Below are positions 15,781 through 24,931 of a DNA stretch of 64,000 nt, piece after piece (position 1 is the first letter of the stretch; the number at the start of each line of letters is the position of its first letter). Position numbers and translations under genes: made by a program. Source of the stretch: Aquibacillus halophilus. Its GTDB lineage: Bacteria > Bacillota > Bacilli > Bacillales > Amphibacillaceae. The notes beneath the pieces were generated by a model. It was given only the letters and a program-made list of their open reading frames with translations, had not been told where the DNA came from and did not search any database. Where the stretch lies: assembly GCF_009649745.1 (NCBI RefSeq), contig NZ_WJNG01000002.1, positions 268,151 to 332,150 of the forward strand, given 5' to 3'.

Positions 15781-17625
15781 ATGGTCGACAACTACCAAAT
15801 GTTGAAAAAAGAGCTTGCTAAAGGATGGAATACATGGAATACAAGAAGTGTACTTTCCCATGTATTATTACCTGAAGGATTCGCGATTAACTTAGGAATA
15901 AAAGAATATTCAGATGGCGATTATTTAAAGGAATCCTTAATAGGAAGATTAGACGAAAACGCAGAAAAGGTAATCCCAGGTTCGCGTGCCTACGATAGCA
16001 GTTATACAAGTTTAACAGTTTTATGGAAAGGTATAGAACTGGTTGTGGAGTCAGCGACCATCAATGATGATCTAGTGCTGCTAGTTACCCCTTTCAAGCA
16101 AACGATAAAAACACCTACATTAATTATAGAATCAGGTATCTTATGGAATAGGGAAGGAACCGTTTCTCGTGAAGGTGAAAGCTTACTGTGGTCTTCGAAT
16201 AATGGAACAGTAAAAGGATATGCAACAGGGGAGGAAGTTATCGAACCAACCGTCCAAACCCAGACCCCGTACATCGCTTTGAAATTAGATTCTAAAGTTG
16301 GCTTTTCGACAGGTAAGAACAGAAGCATAGAAGAAATCCAGAACGTGATAGCCGATCAAAAGCAAAAACAGCAAGAACAAAAATCAAAGTATGGAGAATT
16401 ACAAGAGGTATATGAAGCTATGCAGACATGTATCGCTTGGGATACGATTTACGACCCGTCTCATGACCGAGTGGTGACACCTGTAACCCGTATTTGGAAT
16501 TGTACCCATGGTGGATATGCTTTATTTTGTTGGGATAATTATTTTGCGGCTTATATGGCATCAATCGATAACAAGGCGCTAGCTTATGCGAATGCAATTG
16601 AAATTACTAAGGAAAAGACTGAAGCTGGATTTGTACCAAACTGTGCTTGGGGGAACGGATTTAAAAGCTATGATCGTTCTCAACCACCAGTAGGATCACT
16701 AATTATTCATGAACTATATCGGAAGTTTGGTGACAAGTGGTTACTAGATGAGGTTGTCGACGACCTGCTAGGGTGGAACAATTGGTTTTACGAGAACCGA
16801 TTGAATGGGAACCTTTTATCATGGGGTTCGACACCGTATGAACCAAAGTTTGATAATTACTGGGAGACAGCTGGAGTAAATGACACGTTTGGTGGAGCAC
16901 TAGAATCTGGTTTAGATAATTCTCCTATGTATGATGATATTCCATTTGATTCGGAAACACACATGATGAAATTACACGATGTTGGTTTAAACGGTCTATA
17001 TATTATGGATTGTCAGACGCTAGCGGAAATATGTGAGGTTTTAGGTAAAACAGAAGAGAAAGATTTATTAATCAGTAGAGCAGAATCTCTTAAGGGAAAT
17101 ATGAGCGAACTTTGGAGTGAGAGTGAAGGATTTTATTATAATAAGCTAACGGACAGCGGTGAATTTAGTAAACGTATTTCGCCAACGAATTTTTATGCAT
17201 TACTAGGAAATGTGGCTAGCCAGGAACAAGCACGCCGGATGGTTGATGAACATTTCTACAATCCAGATGAATTTTATGGTGAATGGATCATGCCATCGAT
17301 TGCTAGAAATGATGAAGCTTATCCTGATCAAGAATATTGGCGAGGTAGAATCTGGGCACCAATGAACTTTCTTGTCTATTTAGGATTAAGAAACTATGAC
17401 CTTCCGGATGCTCAGAAAGATTTAGTAGCAAGATCAAAAGCTTTATTGTTAAAAGAATGGAATGCTCATGGGCATATCCACGAAAACTATAATGCTGATA
17501 CTGGTGAGGGATGTGACCAGACATCTAGTGATAGATATTACCATTGGGGCTCCTTACTAGGGTTCATTTCATTAATAGAAGAAGGATACCTTGAGGGATG
17601 GGAGAAACGTATTAAAGCCGATTAG
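15781..17625 (+). CDS. (alpha/alpha)6-barrel glycoside hydrolase, MGH1/GH63-like
   Basis: A 614-residue cytoplasmic enzyme (no signal peptide). Residues 1-200 are a beta-sandwich; residues 220-610 are the (alpha/alpha)6 catalytic barrel of the mannosylglycerate-hydrolase/GH63/trehalase type. Markers are WDNYFAAYMAS, GFVPNCAWGNG, SQPPVGSLIIHELY, YWRGRIWAPMNFLVYLGL and HENYNADTGEG, the last with the probable catalytic base Glu. It likely hydrolyses an intracellular alpha-linked disaccharide or glycoside; the substrate is not deducible. AGGAG precedes the ATG by 10 bases. It is set apart from the dehydrogenase pair by a terminator but shares its direction. Confidence 0.85.
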   Translation: MVDNYQMLKKELAKGWNTWNTRSVLSHVLLPEGFAINLGIKEYSDGDYLKESLIGRLDENAEKVIPGSRAYDSSYTSLTVLWKGIELVVESATINDDLVLLVTPFKQTIKTPTLIIESGILWNREGTVSREGESLLWSSNNGTVKGYATGEEVIEPTVQTQTPYIALKLDSKVGFSTGKNRSIEEIQNVIADQKQKQQEQKSKYGELQEVYEAMQTCIAWDTIYDPSHDRVVTPVTRIWNCTHGGYALFCWDNYFAAYMASIDNKALAYANAIEITKEKTEAGFVPNCAWGNGFKSYDRSQPPVGSLIIHELYRKFGDKWLLDEVVDDLLGWNNWFYENRLNGNLLSWGSTPYEPKFDNYWETAGVNDTFGGALESGLDNSPMYDDIPFDSETHMMKLHDVGLNGLYIMDCQTLAEICEVLGKTEEKDLLISRAESLKGNMSELWSESEGFYYNKLTDSGEFSKRISPTNFYALLGNVASQEQARRMVDEHFYNPDEFYGEWIMPSIARNDEAYPDQEYWRGRIWAPMNFLVYLGLRNYDLPDAQKDLVARSKALLLKEWNAHGHIHENYNADTGEGCDQTSSDRYYHWGSLLGFISLIEEGYLEGWEKRIKAD

Positions 17626-17941
17626 TTATTGAATTAATTGCATTGGTTTCTAAGTCAGAACTAGAATGAATGGATGCGACCCTGGCATCCAAAGTATAAC
17701 GTATGGCAGACTATAACTGTGAGTATACAGATTAAGAAGTGTTTGATGTCGAGGCTTACTATTGCAGTATGGATAAATATTGAGAAGTAGAAGCAGAGAG
17801 AAATTGTATTAGGAAGTTGATGTCAGATAAAATTTTAGGAGTCCAGTCCCTTAGGAACCATGAAAAAGGATCTTTGGCCTAGGGTCATCATTTGGCTTTC
17901 AACTGAAGAGAATTTGTTTATTAGAGCAAGCGAGGTGGATT
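17626..17941. other. Gene-free spacer before lrgA
   Basis: About 315 bases with no frame, hairpin or repeat I can support. A promoter for the lrgAB pair must lie here or upstream, but no clear sigma-A match stood out. Confidence 0.4.
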
Positions 17942-18310
17942 GTGTATATCATTTATTTGTCATTACAAATTAGTATTCTATATATTTTCTATGTAATTGG
18001 TACTTGGATTCAAGAAGCACTTCATTTATCTATTCCAGGTAGCATCATCGGGATGTTGCTTTTATTTCTCTTGTTATCAATGAAAATAGTAAAAAAAGAG
18101 TGGGTTGAACTTGGATCTAGCTTACTTGTGAGGCATTTGCCGCTTTTATTTCTACCAATTATTGTAGGAATCATTAATTATTTTGATTTATTTGCCGGAA
18201 AAGGACTATTGTTAATCGTTATCACCATTTTCAGTACCATTCTTGTTATGACCTCTTCTGGATTGGTAAGTCAGTGGACAGGTAGGAGAGTGGAGAAGAA
18301 TCGTGAATGA
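17942..18310 (+). CDS. lrgA: CidA/LrgA-family holin-like membrane protein
   Basis: A 122-residue protein with four membrane segments and the family signature SIPGSIIGMLLLFLLL followed by LLVRHLPLLFLPIIVG. LrgA/CidA proteins were described as holin/antiholin-like, and their Bacillus subtilis relatives YsbA and YwbH act in pyruvate or acetoin-linked metabolite transport. The start is GTG with AGGTGG 5 bases upstream. The stop overlaps the start of the next gene by 8 bases, so LrgA and LrgB are translationally coupled. Whether this is LrgA or the CidA paralogue cannot be decided from sequence alone. Confidence 0.88.
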   Translation: MYIIYLSLQISILYIFYVIGTWIQEALHLSIPGSIIGMLLLFLLLSMKIVKKEWVELGSSLLVRHLPLLFLPIIVGIINYFDLFAGKGLLLIVITIFSTILVMTSSGLVSQWTGRRVEKNRE

Positions 18311-18995
18311 TACAGTTTTGATTGCAGTAACCTCGATTGTTGGTACCGTTGCTGTTTATATAGGAGCGAGGAAGATAAATAAAAGGTATCCTTATCCATT
18401 GACATTGCCTATTCTGATTTCCTCTATGTTGATCGTTCTTGTATTAGTGACCTTTCAAATTCCTTATGAAACGTATCACATTGGTGGTCAATGGATCGAA
18501 AAGTTACTTGGTCCGGCAGTTGTAGCATTAGCGGTTCCTTTGTATAAACAACGGAAAATACTAAAAGCCTATCTTATCTCACTACTAGCAGGCACCATAG
18601 TCGGATCTATTGTTGGAATTAGTAGTGGCCTACTTTTTACATACTGGGCAAAATTTGATAAAGAAATCATTCACTCAGTAATTCCAAAATCAGTGACCAC
18701 ACCGGTCGCGATAAAAATAATAGATTCTATCGGAGGCAATCCTACTCTGACCTCCATCCTCGTTATCATTGCAGGAATGAGTGGCTCCATTTTATATACT
18801 AACCTTTACAAATTGTTAAAGATCACCCACCCAATTGCTAGAGGAGTTGGAATGGGCAGCTCATCACATGCAATCGGAACCGCCCAAATGGTGGATGATA
18901 GTGAACAAGAAACGGTAATTAGTACGGTGGCTATGACTATTAGTGCTATTGTTGTATCGGTATTGGCTCCAATAGTAGTAGCTTTTCTTAGTTAG
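18303..18995 (+). CDS. lrgB: LrgB/CidB-family membrane protein
   Basis: A 230-residue protein with about six membrane segments. The strongly conserved core is complete: GPAVVALAVPLYKQ, PKSVTTPVAIKI, IAGMSGSILYTN and HPIARGVGMGSSSHAIGTAQ. It pairs with LrgA, with which it overlaps by 8 bases (GTG start inside lrgA). In a sugar locus the pair more likely exports or imports a small organic acid than causes lysis; this is inference. The last 182 bases of the gene, including the HAIGTA region, are found again almost unchanged at 23469-23650. Confidence 0.92.
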   Translation: MNDTVLIAVTSIVGTVAVYIGARKINKRYPYPLTLPILISSMLIVLVLVTFQIPYETYHIGGQWIEKLLGPAVVALAVPLYKQRKILKAYLISLLAGTIVGSIVGISSGLLFTYWAKFDKEIIHSVIPKSVTTPVAIKIIDSIGGNPTLTSILVIIAGMSGSILYTNLYKLLKITHPIARGVGMGSSSHAIGTAQMVDDSEQETVISTVAMTISAIVVSVLAPIVVAFLS

Positions 18996-19011
18996 GTCAA
19001 GAATAATCATA

Positions 19012-19145
19012 GGGACGGTTCTCGTGTGCTTCTTTTCATACGTAAAAAAAAATTAAAGTGTCATTCACTATATATGGATAGATAATTGTCCATTTTAGTG
19101 ACTGACACTTTTTGGTATTTGAAAAAGAAGCAAAAGAACCGTCCC
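19012..19145. repeat. REP-like element, 134-bp nested-palindrome subtype B
   Basis: Outer arms GGGACGGTTCTCGTGTGCTTC and GAAGCAAAAGAACCGTCCC. The inner imperfect hairpin pairs AAAGTGTCA..TCACTA with TAGTGACTGACACTTT. It fills the space between lrgB and the AraC gene and could act as the lrgB terminator. Same design as 12549-12680. Confidence 0.78.
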
Positions 19146-19233
19146 CTCGATTTTTTATGGTAAAAGAGGCAATATAGCTTTATCATTAATTGATATAAAG
19201 AAGTCCTAATTGTATATAAGGGGAATCACTTTT

Positions 19234-20118
19234 ATGAGTAGAATACATAATCATGATACATATGGGTTTAAATTGAAGGGAGAACATCAACAACGTGTTG
19301 CTGGAATTCATTCCATTGGAAAGGAATATAGATCCAATGAGTTGTATCGATGGGATGGTTTAAAACGTAATGAGACTGGTAGAATCGTATTTCAGTTTAC
19401 ATTAGACGGGGAAGGGGCTATTCGGATTGGTGAACAATTATTCACCTTAAAAAAGGGACAAGCTTTCTTGGTTCAAATCCCTAGTGATCATTGTTATTAC
19501 TTGCCAGATGATTCAAGTCATTGGGAATTTATATTTATTACTTTGTACGGTCAAGAAGCACTTCGTTATTTTAGTGCGATTACGGAGAAACAGGGTCATA
19601 TTTTAGATTTAGATACAAATGCAAGACCAGTAAAACATATACTTCACTTATTAGATAAGGTTCAAACCACAGGTATTCATCATGCCTATGAATTGTCAGG
19701 GTACGCTTACACTTTTTTAATGGAATGTATGCAATATTTTGAGCATGATCAAAATAAGATCGAGAAGTTACCGGTCGCCATTGCAAAAACGATTCAATTT
19801 ATAGAACAACACTATCAAGAAGATTTAACATTAACTGATATGGTTGAAGTCTCTGGTTTGTCAAAATACCATTTCACTAGGCTATTTCATCGAACAGTTA
19901 AGGATACACCAATCAAGTATCTAACTAAAATACGAATGAATCATGCGCTGGAGTTATTACAGAATAAGGAATTAACCATTGAAGAAGTTGCAAGAACTTT
20001 AGGTTATACAAATGCTAATTATTTTAGTAAAGTTTTTAAAAATGTGTTAGATGTGAACCCTAGTGAGTATCGCAATAGTCAATCTTTTATGCCTGTTAAT
20101 CAGTTGTTTCTCGACTAA
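19234..20118 (+). CDS. AraC-family transcriptional regulator
   Basis: A 294-residue regulator: an N-terminal cupin that binds sugar (residues 20-160, with EGAIRIGEQLFTLKKGQAFLVQIP) and two AraC-type helix-turn-helices in the last 100 residues (LTLTDMVEVSGLSKYHFTRLFHR; TIEEVARTLGYTNANYFSKVFK). The start is ATG 19234, preceded by AAGGGG; an upstream in-frame TTG at 19210 lacks a ribosome site. It lies directly upstream of melA in the same direction and probably activates it with an alpha-galactoside as inducer. A perfect 12-bp dyad stands between the two genes. Confidence 0.9.
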   Translation: MSRIHNHDTYGFKLKGEHQQRVAGIHSIGKEYRSNELYRWDGLKRNETGRIVFQFTLDGEGAIRIGEQLFTLKKGQAFLVQIPSDHCYYLPDDSSHWEFIFITLYGQEALRYFSAITEKQGHILDLDTNARPVKHILHLLDKVQTTGIHHAYELSGYAYTFLMECMQYFEHDQNKIEKLPVAIAKTIQFIEQHYQEDLTLTDMVEVSGLSKYHFTRLFHRTVKDTPIKYLTKIRMNHALELLQNKELTIEEVARTLGYTNANYFSKVFKNVLDVNPSEYRNSQSFMPVNQLFLD

Positions 20119-20179
20119 AAAAAGAGCAATATTTTACTTATTTCAAATTTATTTGCGATTGTAAAAACGCATTCCTTCC

Positions 20180-20209
20180 CTTATATTGTTGGTAAGACAA
20201 CAATATAAG
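20180..20209. promoter_or_regulatory. 12-bp dyad upstream of melA
   Basis: Perfect inverted repeat CTTATATTGTTG-N6-CAACAATATAAG, 35 bases before the melA ATG. It has no T tract, which speaks against a terminator and for an operator or an mRNA hairpin. Confidence 0.55.
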
Positions 20210-20244
20210 CATATTCCTTATATGTGCTAAAGGAGGATACAACT

Positions 20245-21543
20245 ATGCCGAAAATTACTTTTTTAGGTGCAGGAAGTACAGTCTTTGCGAAAAATGTACT
20301 TGGTGATTGCATGACGGTAGATGCATTGCAGGATTTTGAGTTTGCTTTATTTGATATCGATCATGAAAGACTAAAAGATTCAGAGATGATGTTAAATAAT
20401 ATGAAGGAAAGTTTAAACTCTACTGTAAAAGTAGTTACATACCATGATCGTAAAGAGGCACTACGTGATGCTAAGTACGTGTTTAATGCCATTCAAGTAG
20501 GCGGTTACGATCCTTGTACGATTACTGACTTTGAAGTGCCGAAAAAATTTGGCTTACGACAAACGATTGCAGACACGTTAGGAATTGGAGGTATATTTCG
20601 CAACTTAAGAACGATTCCTGTTATGCAAGAATTTGCTCGAGATATCAAGGAAGTTTGTCCAGATGCATGGTTTTTGAATTATACTAACCCAATGGCAGTA
20701 TTGACGAATGTTATGCTTCAAGAGGGAATTAAGACTGTCGGATTGTGTCACAGTGTTCAAATCTGTGCGGATCATTTACTAGATTCATTGGATATGTCAA
20801 AAGATAATATCCAGTGGAAAATTGCGGGTATTAACCATATGGCATGGTTATTAGAAATAACTCGTAACGGAGAGGACTTGTATCCTGAAATAAGGAAAAG
20901 AGCTAAAGAGAAACAACAGGAAAAGCATAATGACATGGTTCGTTTTGAATTGATGGATAAGTTTGGGTATTATGTAACGGAATCTTCTGAACATAATGCA
21001 GAATATCATCCATACTTCATCAAGAGTAACTATCCAGAGCTTATTGAAAAATATAACATTCCTTTAGATGAATATCCTCGTCGTTGTATTAATCAAATTG
21101 AAGGCTGGAAGCAAATGCGTGATGATCTTATTCATGATAAAAACATACAGCATGAACGTACACATGAATATGGATCTTACATTATCGAAGCGATGGAAAC
21201 AAACAAGCCATTTAAAATTGGCGGAAATGTATTGAATGCTGGACGATTAATTAGTAATTTACCAGAAAATGCAGTTGTAGAGGTTCCATGTTTGGTAGAC
21301 GCAAGTGGAATTACCCCTACCTATGTTGGTGATTTACCAGAACAGTGTGCTGCACTAAATCGTACAAATATTAATACACAATTATTAACGATTGAAGCGG
21401 CAGTTACAAAACAGAAAAGTAAAATATATCAAGCGGCATTGTTAGACCCCCATACAGCAGCAGAACTATCGATAGATGATATCATCTCTTTATGTGATGC
21501 TTTAATTGAAGAGCATGGAGATTGGTTACCAAAATATGATTGA
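20245..21543 (+). CDS. melA: GH4 alpha-galactosidase MelA
   Basis: A 432-residue NAD+ and Mn2+ dependent glycosidase of family GH4, the same length as Bacillus subtilis MelA and very close to it throughout. It has the NAD-binding loop FLGAGSTVFAKNVLGD, the metal Cys and His in GLCHSVQICADH and GINHMAWLLE, and the acidic TESSEHNAEYHPYF region. It hydrolyses melibiose and raffinose-type alpha-1,6-galactosides in the cytoplasm by a redox-elimination mechanism. The start is ATG 20245 with AAAGGAGGA 8 bases upstream, not the GTG at 20224. No dedicated transporter is seen beside it. Confidence 0.96.
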   Translation: MPKITFLGAGSTVFAKNVLGDCMTVDALQDFEFALFDIDHERLKDSEMMLNNMKESLNSTVKVVTYHDRKEALRDAKYVFNAIQVGGYDPCTITDFEVPKKFGLRQTIADTLGIGGIFRNLRTIPVMQEFARDIKEVCPDAWFLNYTNPMAVLTNVMLQEGIKTVGLCHSVQICADHLLDSLDMSKDNIQWKIAGINHMAWLLEITRNGEDLYPEIRKRAKEKQQEKHNDMVRFELMDKFGYYVTESSEHNAEYHPYFIKSNYPELIEKYNIPLDEYPRRCINQIEGWKQMRDDLIHDKNIQHERTHEYGSYIIEAMETNKPFKIGGNVLNAGRLISNLPENAVVEVPCLVDASGITPTYVGDLPEQCAALNRTNINTQLLTIEAAVTKQKSKIYQAALLDPHTAAELSIDDIISLCDALIEEHGDWLPKYD

Positions 21544-21608
21544 GTGAAAAAGCTTGTCTAACCTTTTAGGTTTGATATGTATTTGGGTGTTAGTCACTGT
21601 AATAAGAT

Positions 21609-21641
21609 ATTTAGCAATGGTGCCTAACACCATTGCTAAAT
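21609..21641 (+). terminator. Hairpin behind melA
   Basis: Perfect 14-bp stem ATTTAGCAATGGTG / CACCATTGCTAAAT around CCTAA. It lacks a T run, so termination would be weak; it may instead be a small repeat. Confidence 0.6.
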
Positions 21642-21830
21642 GTCAGTATTAATTTAAGAATAGTGAATTCAGGGTCAGATACCGTTTGCGAGATGGTATC
21701 TGACCCTTAGTATTTCTTTCTAAATAACTAAGGAAACTAAGATACTCACGTATAAAATTACAGGAAAACGTTGAATTACGGCGAATAACTACTAAGTATA
21801 CCTTTTTTACAGTAAATAACATTTTCTGTT
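21638..21830. repeat. 193-bp intergenic segment, first copy
   Basis: This segment aligns without gaps to 28034-28226 (constant offset 6396), at about 88-90 percent identity by eye. It includes the 13-bp hairpin AGGGTCAGATACC / GGTATCTGACCCT at 21671-21707. It lies upstream of the small gene at 21901, so it probably carries that gene's promoter. Confidence 0.85.
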
Positions 21831-21900
21831 CAATATAAGGACAAAGTGATGACACTTTTCATGATTTTAACTTAGCATATTAGTATGGGAGGAAAACAAA

Positions 21901-22314
21901 ATGCAATGGATTAAAGATAGAAGACTAGAATTACAAAGAATCATCGACAGTATTAATAGTTGCTATACAACTAATAACAAAACAGGCTTTACACTAAATT
22001 CAACAAATGGCGTTATCTGGGCAAAGACAAGAAGAAGTAAAAAATGGGGCCAAGCATTTGAAGATGATTTCAGATTCTATGTTGCTATAGATTTCCCGGA
22101 AGGTAGTTATGAATTGGATGAATTAATTGAACGAATTGGATTAAATGTAAAAGAAGAGGATGAACAAGTATCGGGTATTCGATTAAGAAAAGATAGTCCG
22201 TTTGATTCAGTTCGAATAGCAGTATATGAGGATATGTCTGCTACATATAGTTTTGACAATAAAGAGTTTATAGATTTCGTAAATGAAGTTGCTTCTAAGG
22301 TGATGAACAAATAA
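21901..22314 (+). CDS. Small protein of unknown function beside the EEP nuclease
   Basis: A 137-residue soluble protein that I do not recognise. It begins MQWIKDRRLELQRIIDSINS, a helix, then an alpha/beta part with RSKKWGQAFEDDFRFYVAIDF and a C-terminal helix FIDFVNEVASKVMNK. No metal or catalytic motif is evident. GGGAGGAAA stands 6 bases before the ATG. The 5' end of this gene is present again in inverted, internally deleted form at 28270-28405, beside a decayed copy of the next gene, which suggests that the two belong together. Confidence 0.65.
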   Translation: MQWIKDRRLELQRIIDSINSCYTTNNKTGFTLNSTNGVIWAKTRRSKKWGQAFEDDFRFYVAIDFPEGSYELDELIERIGLNVKEEDEQVSGIRLRKDSPFDSVRIAVYEDMSATYSFDNKEFIDFVNEVASKVMNK

Positions 22315-22557
22315 TGAAATTTGTTTTCTTTTTTTCTGGAAGATTTGGTTGATAACGTTGTAGAAGAGGTGAATCTTTTAACACTGACTCATCATTAGGT
22401 AAAGAGACAATCGAAATATCTCTTACAAAGGGTACCAGTTACCTGTTTAAAAATCATAGATAGTACCTAGTATTATTTACTGTAATACATAACTTTGACA
22501 ATAGGAGCATCGTTCATCAATACTTGGTAATTGTTCCTATCAATTGGAGGTGTTTTT

Positions 22558-23418
22558 TTGGATCAATTAAGAATTATTAGCTGGAATATATCTTTAAGAG
22601 GACCAATTAAAGATAAGATGGACTTGTTGCAGTCAGTTATAAATGAGACAGATGGACCAACACTAGTAGCGTTACAAGAGGTTATAGAAAAGGACAGAGC
22701 ATATATAACAGAGGAAAAAATATTTTCAACTCATTCCTATTCTATCGACTTTAGGACTCCAGGCCCCTTTGATACAAGAAACCGCAAGTTAGGTTGCATG
22801 ATTGGTGTAACAAGTAATTCCGAGGCTAGTAATCCTGGGGTCATTCAACGTACTCCTTTTCCTGATAGGACTCTATATACTGATATAACAATTGATAATT
22901 TTACATTTAAATTAATATGCTTTCACTCACTTACTGGTGTTGGTTATAAAAAGGCGAAAACTACTCAATATGTTGGAATAGCTGAATATTTACATCTGCA
23001 TAGAGATATTCCAATGATCTGCTGTTTTGATGCAAATGAGCCTGCAGTGGATCACTATGACATAGAGAAAGTGAAATTTTTTAATCAGGCTGGTGATAAA
23101 GGGATGGGTGCAGCACTGATTATGAGTTCTAACCCTTTACATAACATGAGAGATTCATATAGAACATGGTTAGTAGAAAACATGGATGTGTTTAATGAAA
23201 TTAAAGACAAGCAACAGGCTGCACAAGATGAAAAGACTCTAAAGTACATTCCTCTAACTACCTCACACATTATAAATAAGAAATACCACAAACGTTACGA
23301 TTACATTTTTAATTCAAGTAATTTTAATGTGAAAAACGTTCAATATAGATTAGATGAATCTTTAAAGGCAGGTAGTGACCATGCAATGGTTGTTACGGAT
23401 TATGAAATTAGGTGCTAA
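22558..23418 (+). CDS. EEP-fold endonuclease/exonuclease/phosphatase-family protein
   Basis: A 286-residue enzyme with the full catalytic set of the DNase I-like EEP superfamily: Asn in ISWNISLR, Glu in VALQEVIEK, His in ICFHSLTG, Asp and Asn in CCFDANEP and the terminal SDHAMVV. Family members cleave DNA, RNA or phosphoester lipids in an Mg2+-dependent way; at the edge of a defence island a nuclease role is likely. The start is TTG 22558, with TTGGAGG 8 bases upstream. No signal peptide. It lies 243 bases behind the small gene, without a clear terminator between. A truncated, frameshifted copy is at 28690-28898. Confidence 0.82.
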   Translation: MDQLRIISWNISLRGPIKDKMDLLQSVINETDGPTLVALQEVIEKDRAYITEEKIFSTHSYSIDFRTPGPFDTRNRKLGCMIGVTSNSEASNPGVIQRTPFPDRTLYTDITIDNFTFKLICFHSLTGVGYKKAKTTQYVGIAEYLHLHRDIPMICCFDANEPAVDHYDIEKVKFFNQAGDKGMGAALIMSSNPLHNMRDSYRTWLVENMDVFNEIKDKQQAAQDEKTLKYIPLTTSHIINKKYHKRYDYIFNSSNFNVKNVQYRLDESLKAGSDHAMVVTDYEIRC

Positions 23419-23468
23419 GATTGGATAACAAATTGTCTGGTCCTTAATCAACAGTTCTTAACTGTTTG

Positions 23469-23650
23469 GTTAAAGATCACCCACCCAATTGCTAGAGGAG
23501 TTGGAATGGGCAGCTCATCACATGCAATCGGAACCGCCCAAATGGTGGATGATAGTTAACAAGAAGCGGTAATTAGTACGGTGGCTATGACTATTAGTGC
23601 TATTACTGTATCGGTATTGGCTCCAATAGTAGTAGCTTTTCTGAGTTAGG
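23469..23650 (+). pseudogene. Duplicated 3' end of lrgB
   Basis: 182 bases identical to 18815-18996 except for five substitutions and no indels. One change turns a Glu codon into TAA (GATAGTTAACAAG), so the fragment is dead even if fused to something. It has no start codon. The near identity shows a recent copying event over 4.65 kb within the same strand. Confidence 0.92.
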
Positions 23651-23703
23651 CTCAGGACAAACAATTAGGAAAAACTATAAACCATAATTCACGTAATTGT
23701 AAA

Positions 23704-23753
23704 TGTCAGGAGCTTAGTAGACAGTAGTCTATGTTAGAGCCCTGACACTTTTT
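23704..23753 (+). terminator. Long hairpin with T tract
   Basis: TGTCAGG / CCTGACA outer stem, inner TAGAC / GTCTA stem, then CTTTTTTT. It is likely the terminator for the nuclease gene; it is also similar in sequence to the inner palindrome of the element at 19012. Confidence 0.75.
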
Positions 23754-23917
23754 TTGATGAAACTTGAATTAAGTGGAAAGTGAGTAAGTTCGCAAACTAC
23801 CAAGGCATGACATGACAAAAGTCCCTATTAATCACCAATACCCTTCAAACTGTTGTTTGAGATTCTAATAAGAAGTACTATATAAATAGGAAATTTTATA
23901 CAACTGGGGGTTAAACG

Positions 23918-24811
23918 ATGAGTACATCTAATAAAGTTAAATATATTTCAACTACAGCACTATCAAAAGAACTAAAAATGAACGTCAAGGAAGTATTTCA
24001 GATATTCCTTGCTAATGGATTGATTAATAGAGTTGAGGAAAACTGGGTGCTGACTGATAATGGCAGGAAAATAGGCGGAACAATAAAAAAACATCCTAGA
24101 ATTGGCGAATACATAGCTTGGGACGAAACCATTAAGAATAACAATATGTTTAACAAAACTAATGAGACACTTATAAATGCTACAGCATTAAGTAATCACT
24201 TTGGTGTATCCAAATTTAAAATGAATCCCATTTTGTCGGAGTTAGGTTTTGTTCAAAAAAATGTAAAAGGTTGGACAGTAACAAAGCTTGGACTAAGTAT
24301 TGGTGGTAAGCAGCTTGAATATGACCGAACTGGGGTACCATATGTTAACTGGCCAGAGGGCATTTTGCAAAATAAACGTTTAGTAGAAACAATGAATGAA
24401 CTGCAAGGAAATGGCCCAGAAGAGAACTTAGAGTCAGATCAAAGTAGTTCTTTAGGTTTTAGAGAAAAGTTTGTAGCTAAACATAGATCGGCTGATGGTC
24501 ATTATGTACGCTCTAGAGCGGAAATGCTTATAGACAATTGGTTATATATGTCTGAAATTGTACATGCATATGAAAGAAAGTTACCAATAGAAGAAGATGT
24601 TTATACCGATTTTTATTTACCTGTTGGAAAAGTGTATATCGAGTACTGGGGTCTAGAAGATGAACCGAAATATGCAGCAAGAAAGCAAGAGAAATTAAGA
24701 ATATATGAAAAATATGGGTTCAACCTAATAGAGTTACAAGATGCTGACATCCAGAATCTAGACGATATTTTGCCTAAGAAGTTGTTAAAGTTTGGAATAC
24801 AGGCATACTAA
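23918..24811 (+). CDS. Winged-helix protein with C-terminal PD-(D/E)XK nuclease domain
   Basis: A 297-residue protein. The N-terminal half has two similar winged-helix-like units (STTALSKELKMNVKEVFQIFLANGLI...LTDNGRKIGG and NATALSNHFGVSKFKMNPILSELGFV...VTKLGLSIGG), as in phage antirepressor or KilA-type DNA binders. The C-terminal 100 residues are a restriction-type nuclease: RSRAEMLIDNWL, DFYLPVGKVYIEYWG (the D...ExW form) and NLIELQDADIQNLDD. It resembles nuclease proteins that accompany UvrD-like helicases. It is 120 bases upstream of the helicase-nuclease and probably works with it on foreign DNA. Confidence 0.78.
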   Translation: MSTSNKVKYISTTALSKELKMNVKEVFQIFLANGLINRVEENWVLTDNGRKIGGTIKKHPRIGEYIAWDETIKNNNMFNKTNETLINATALSNHFGVSKFKMNPILSELGFVQKNVKGWTVTKLGLSIGGKQLEYDRTGVPYVNWPEGILQNKRLVETMNELQGNGPEENLESDQSSSLGFREKFVAKHRSADGHYVRSRAEMLIDNWLYMSEIVHAYERKLPIEEDVYTDFYLPVGKVYIEYWGLEDEPKYAARKQEKLRIYEKYGFNLIELQDADIQNLDDILPKKLLKFGIQAY

Positions 24812-24931
24812 TTAATCCTTTCACTGTATTATCGAAGAGTGTTTTAAAAAACTACTATAGAACTATAACTCTTACAATAGCAAATACAAATGAGTAGTAC
24901 AATTTAGGATTTTAATGAGGTGGCTTACCCC

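Noticed and set aside
21671-21707. GGGTCAGATACC hairpin as the melA terminator
   Set aside because: No T tract, and the same hairpin recurs at 28069-28105 within a duplicated segment, so it belongs to that repeat rather than to melA.
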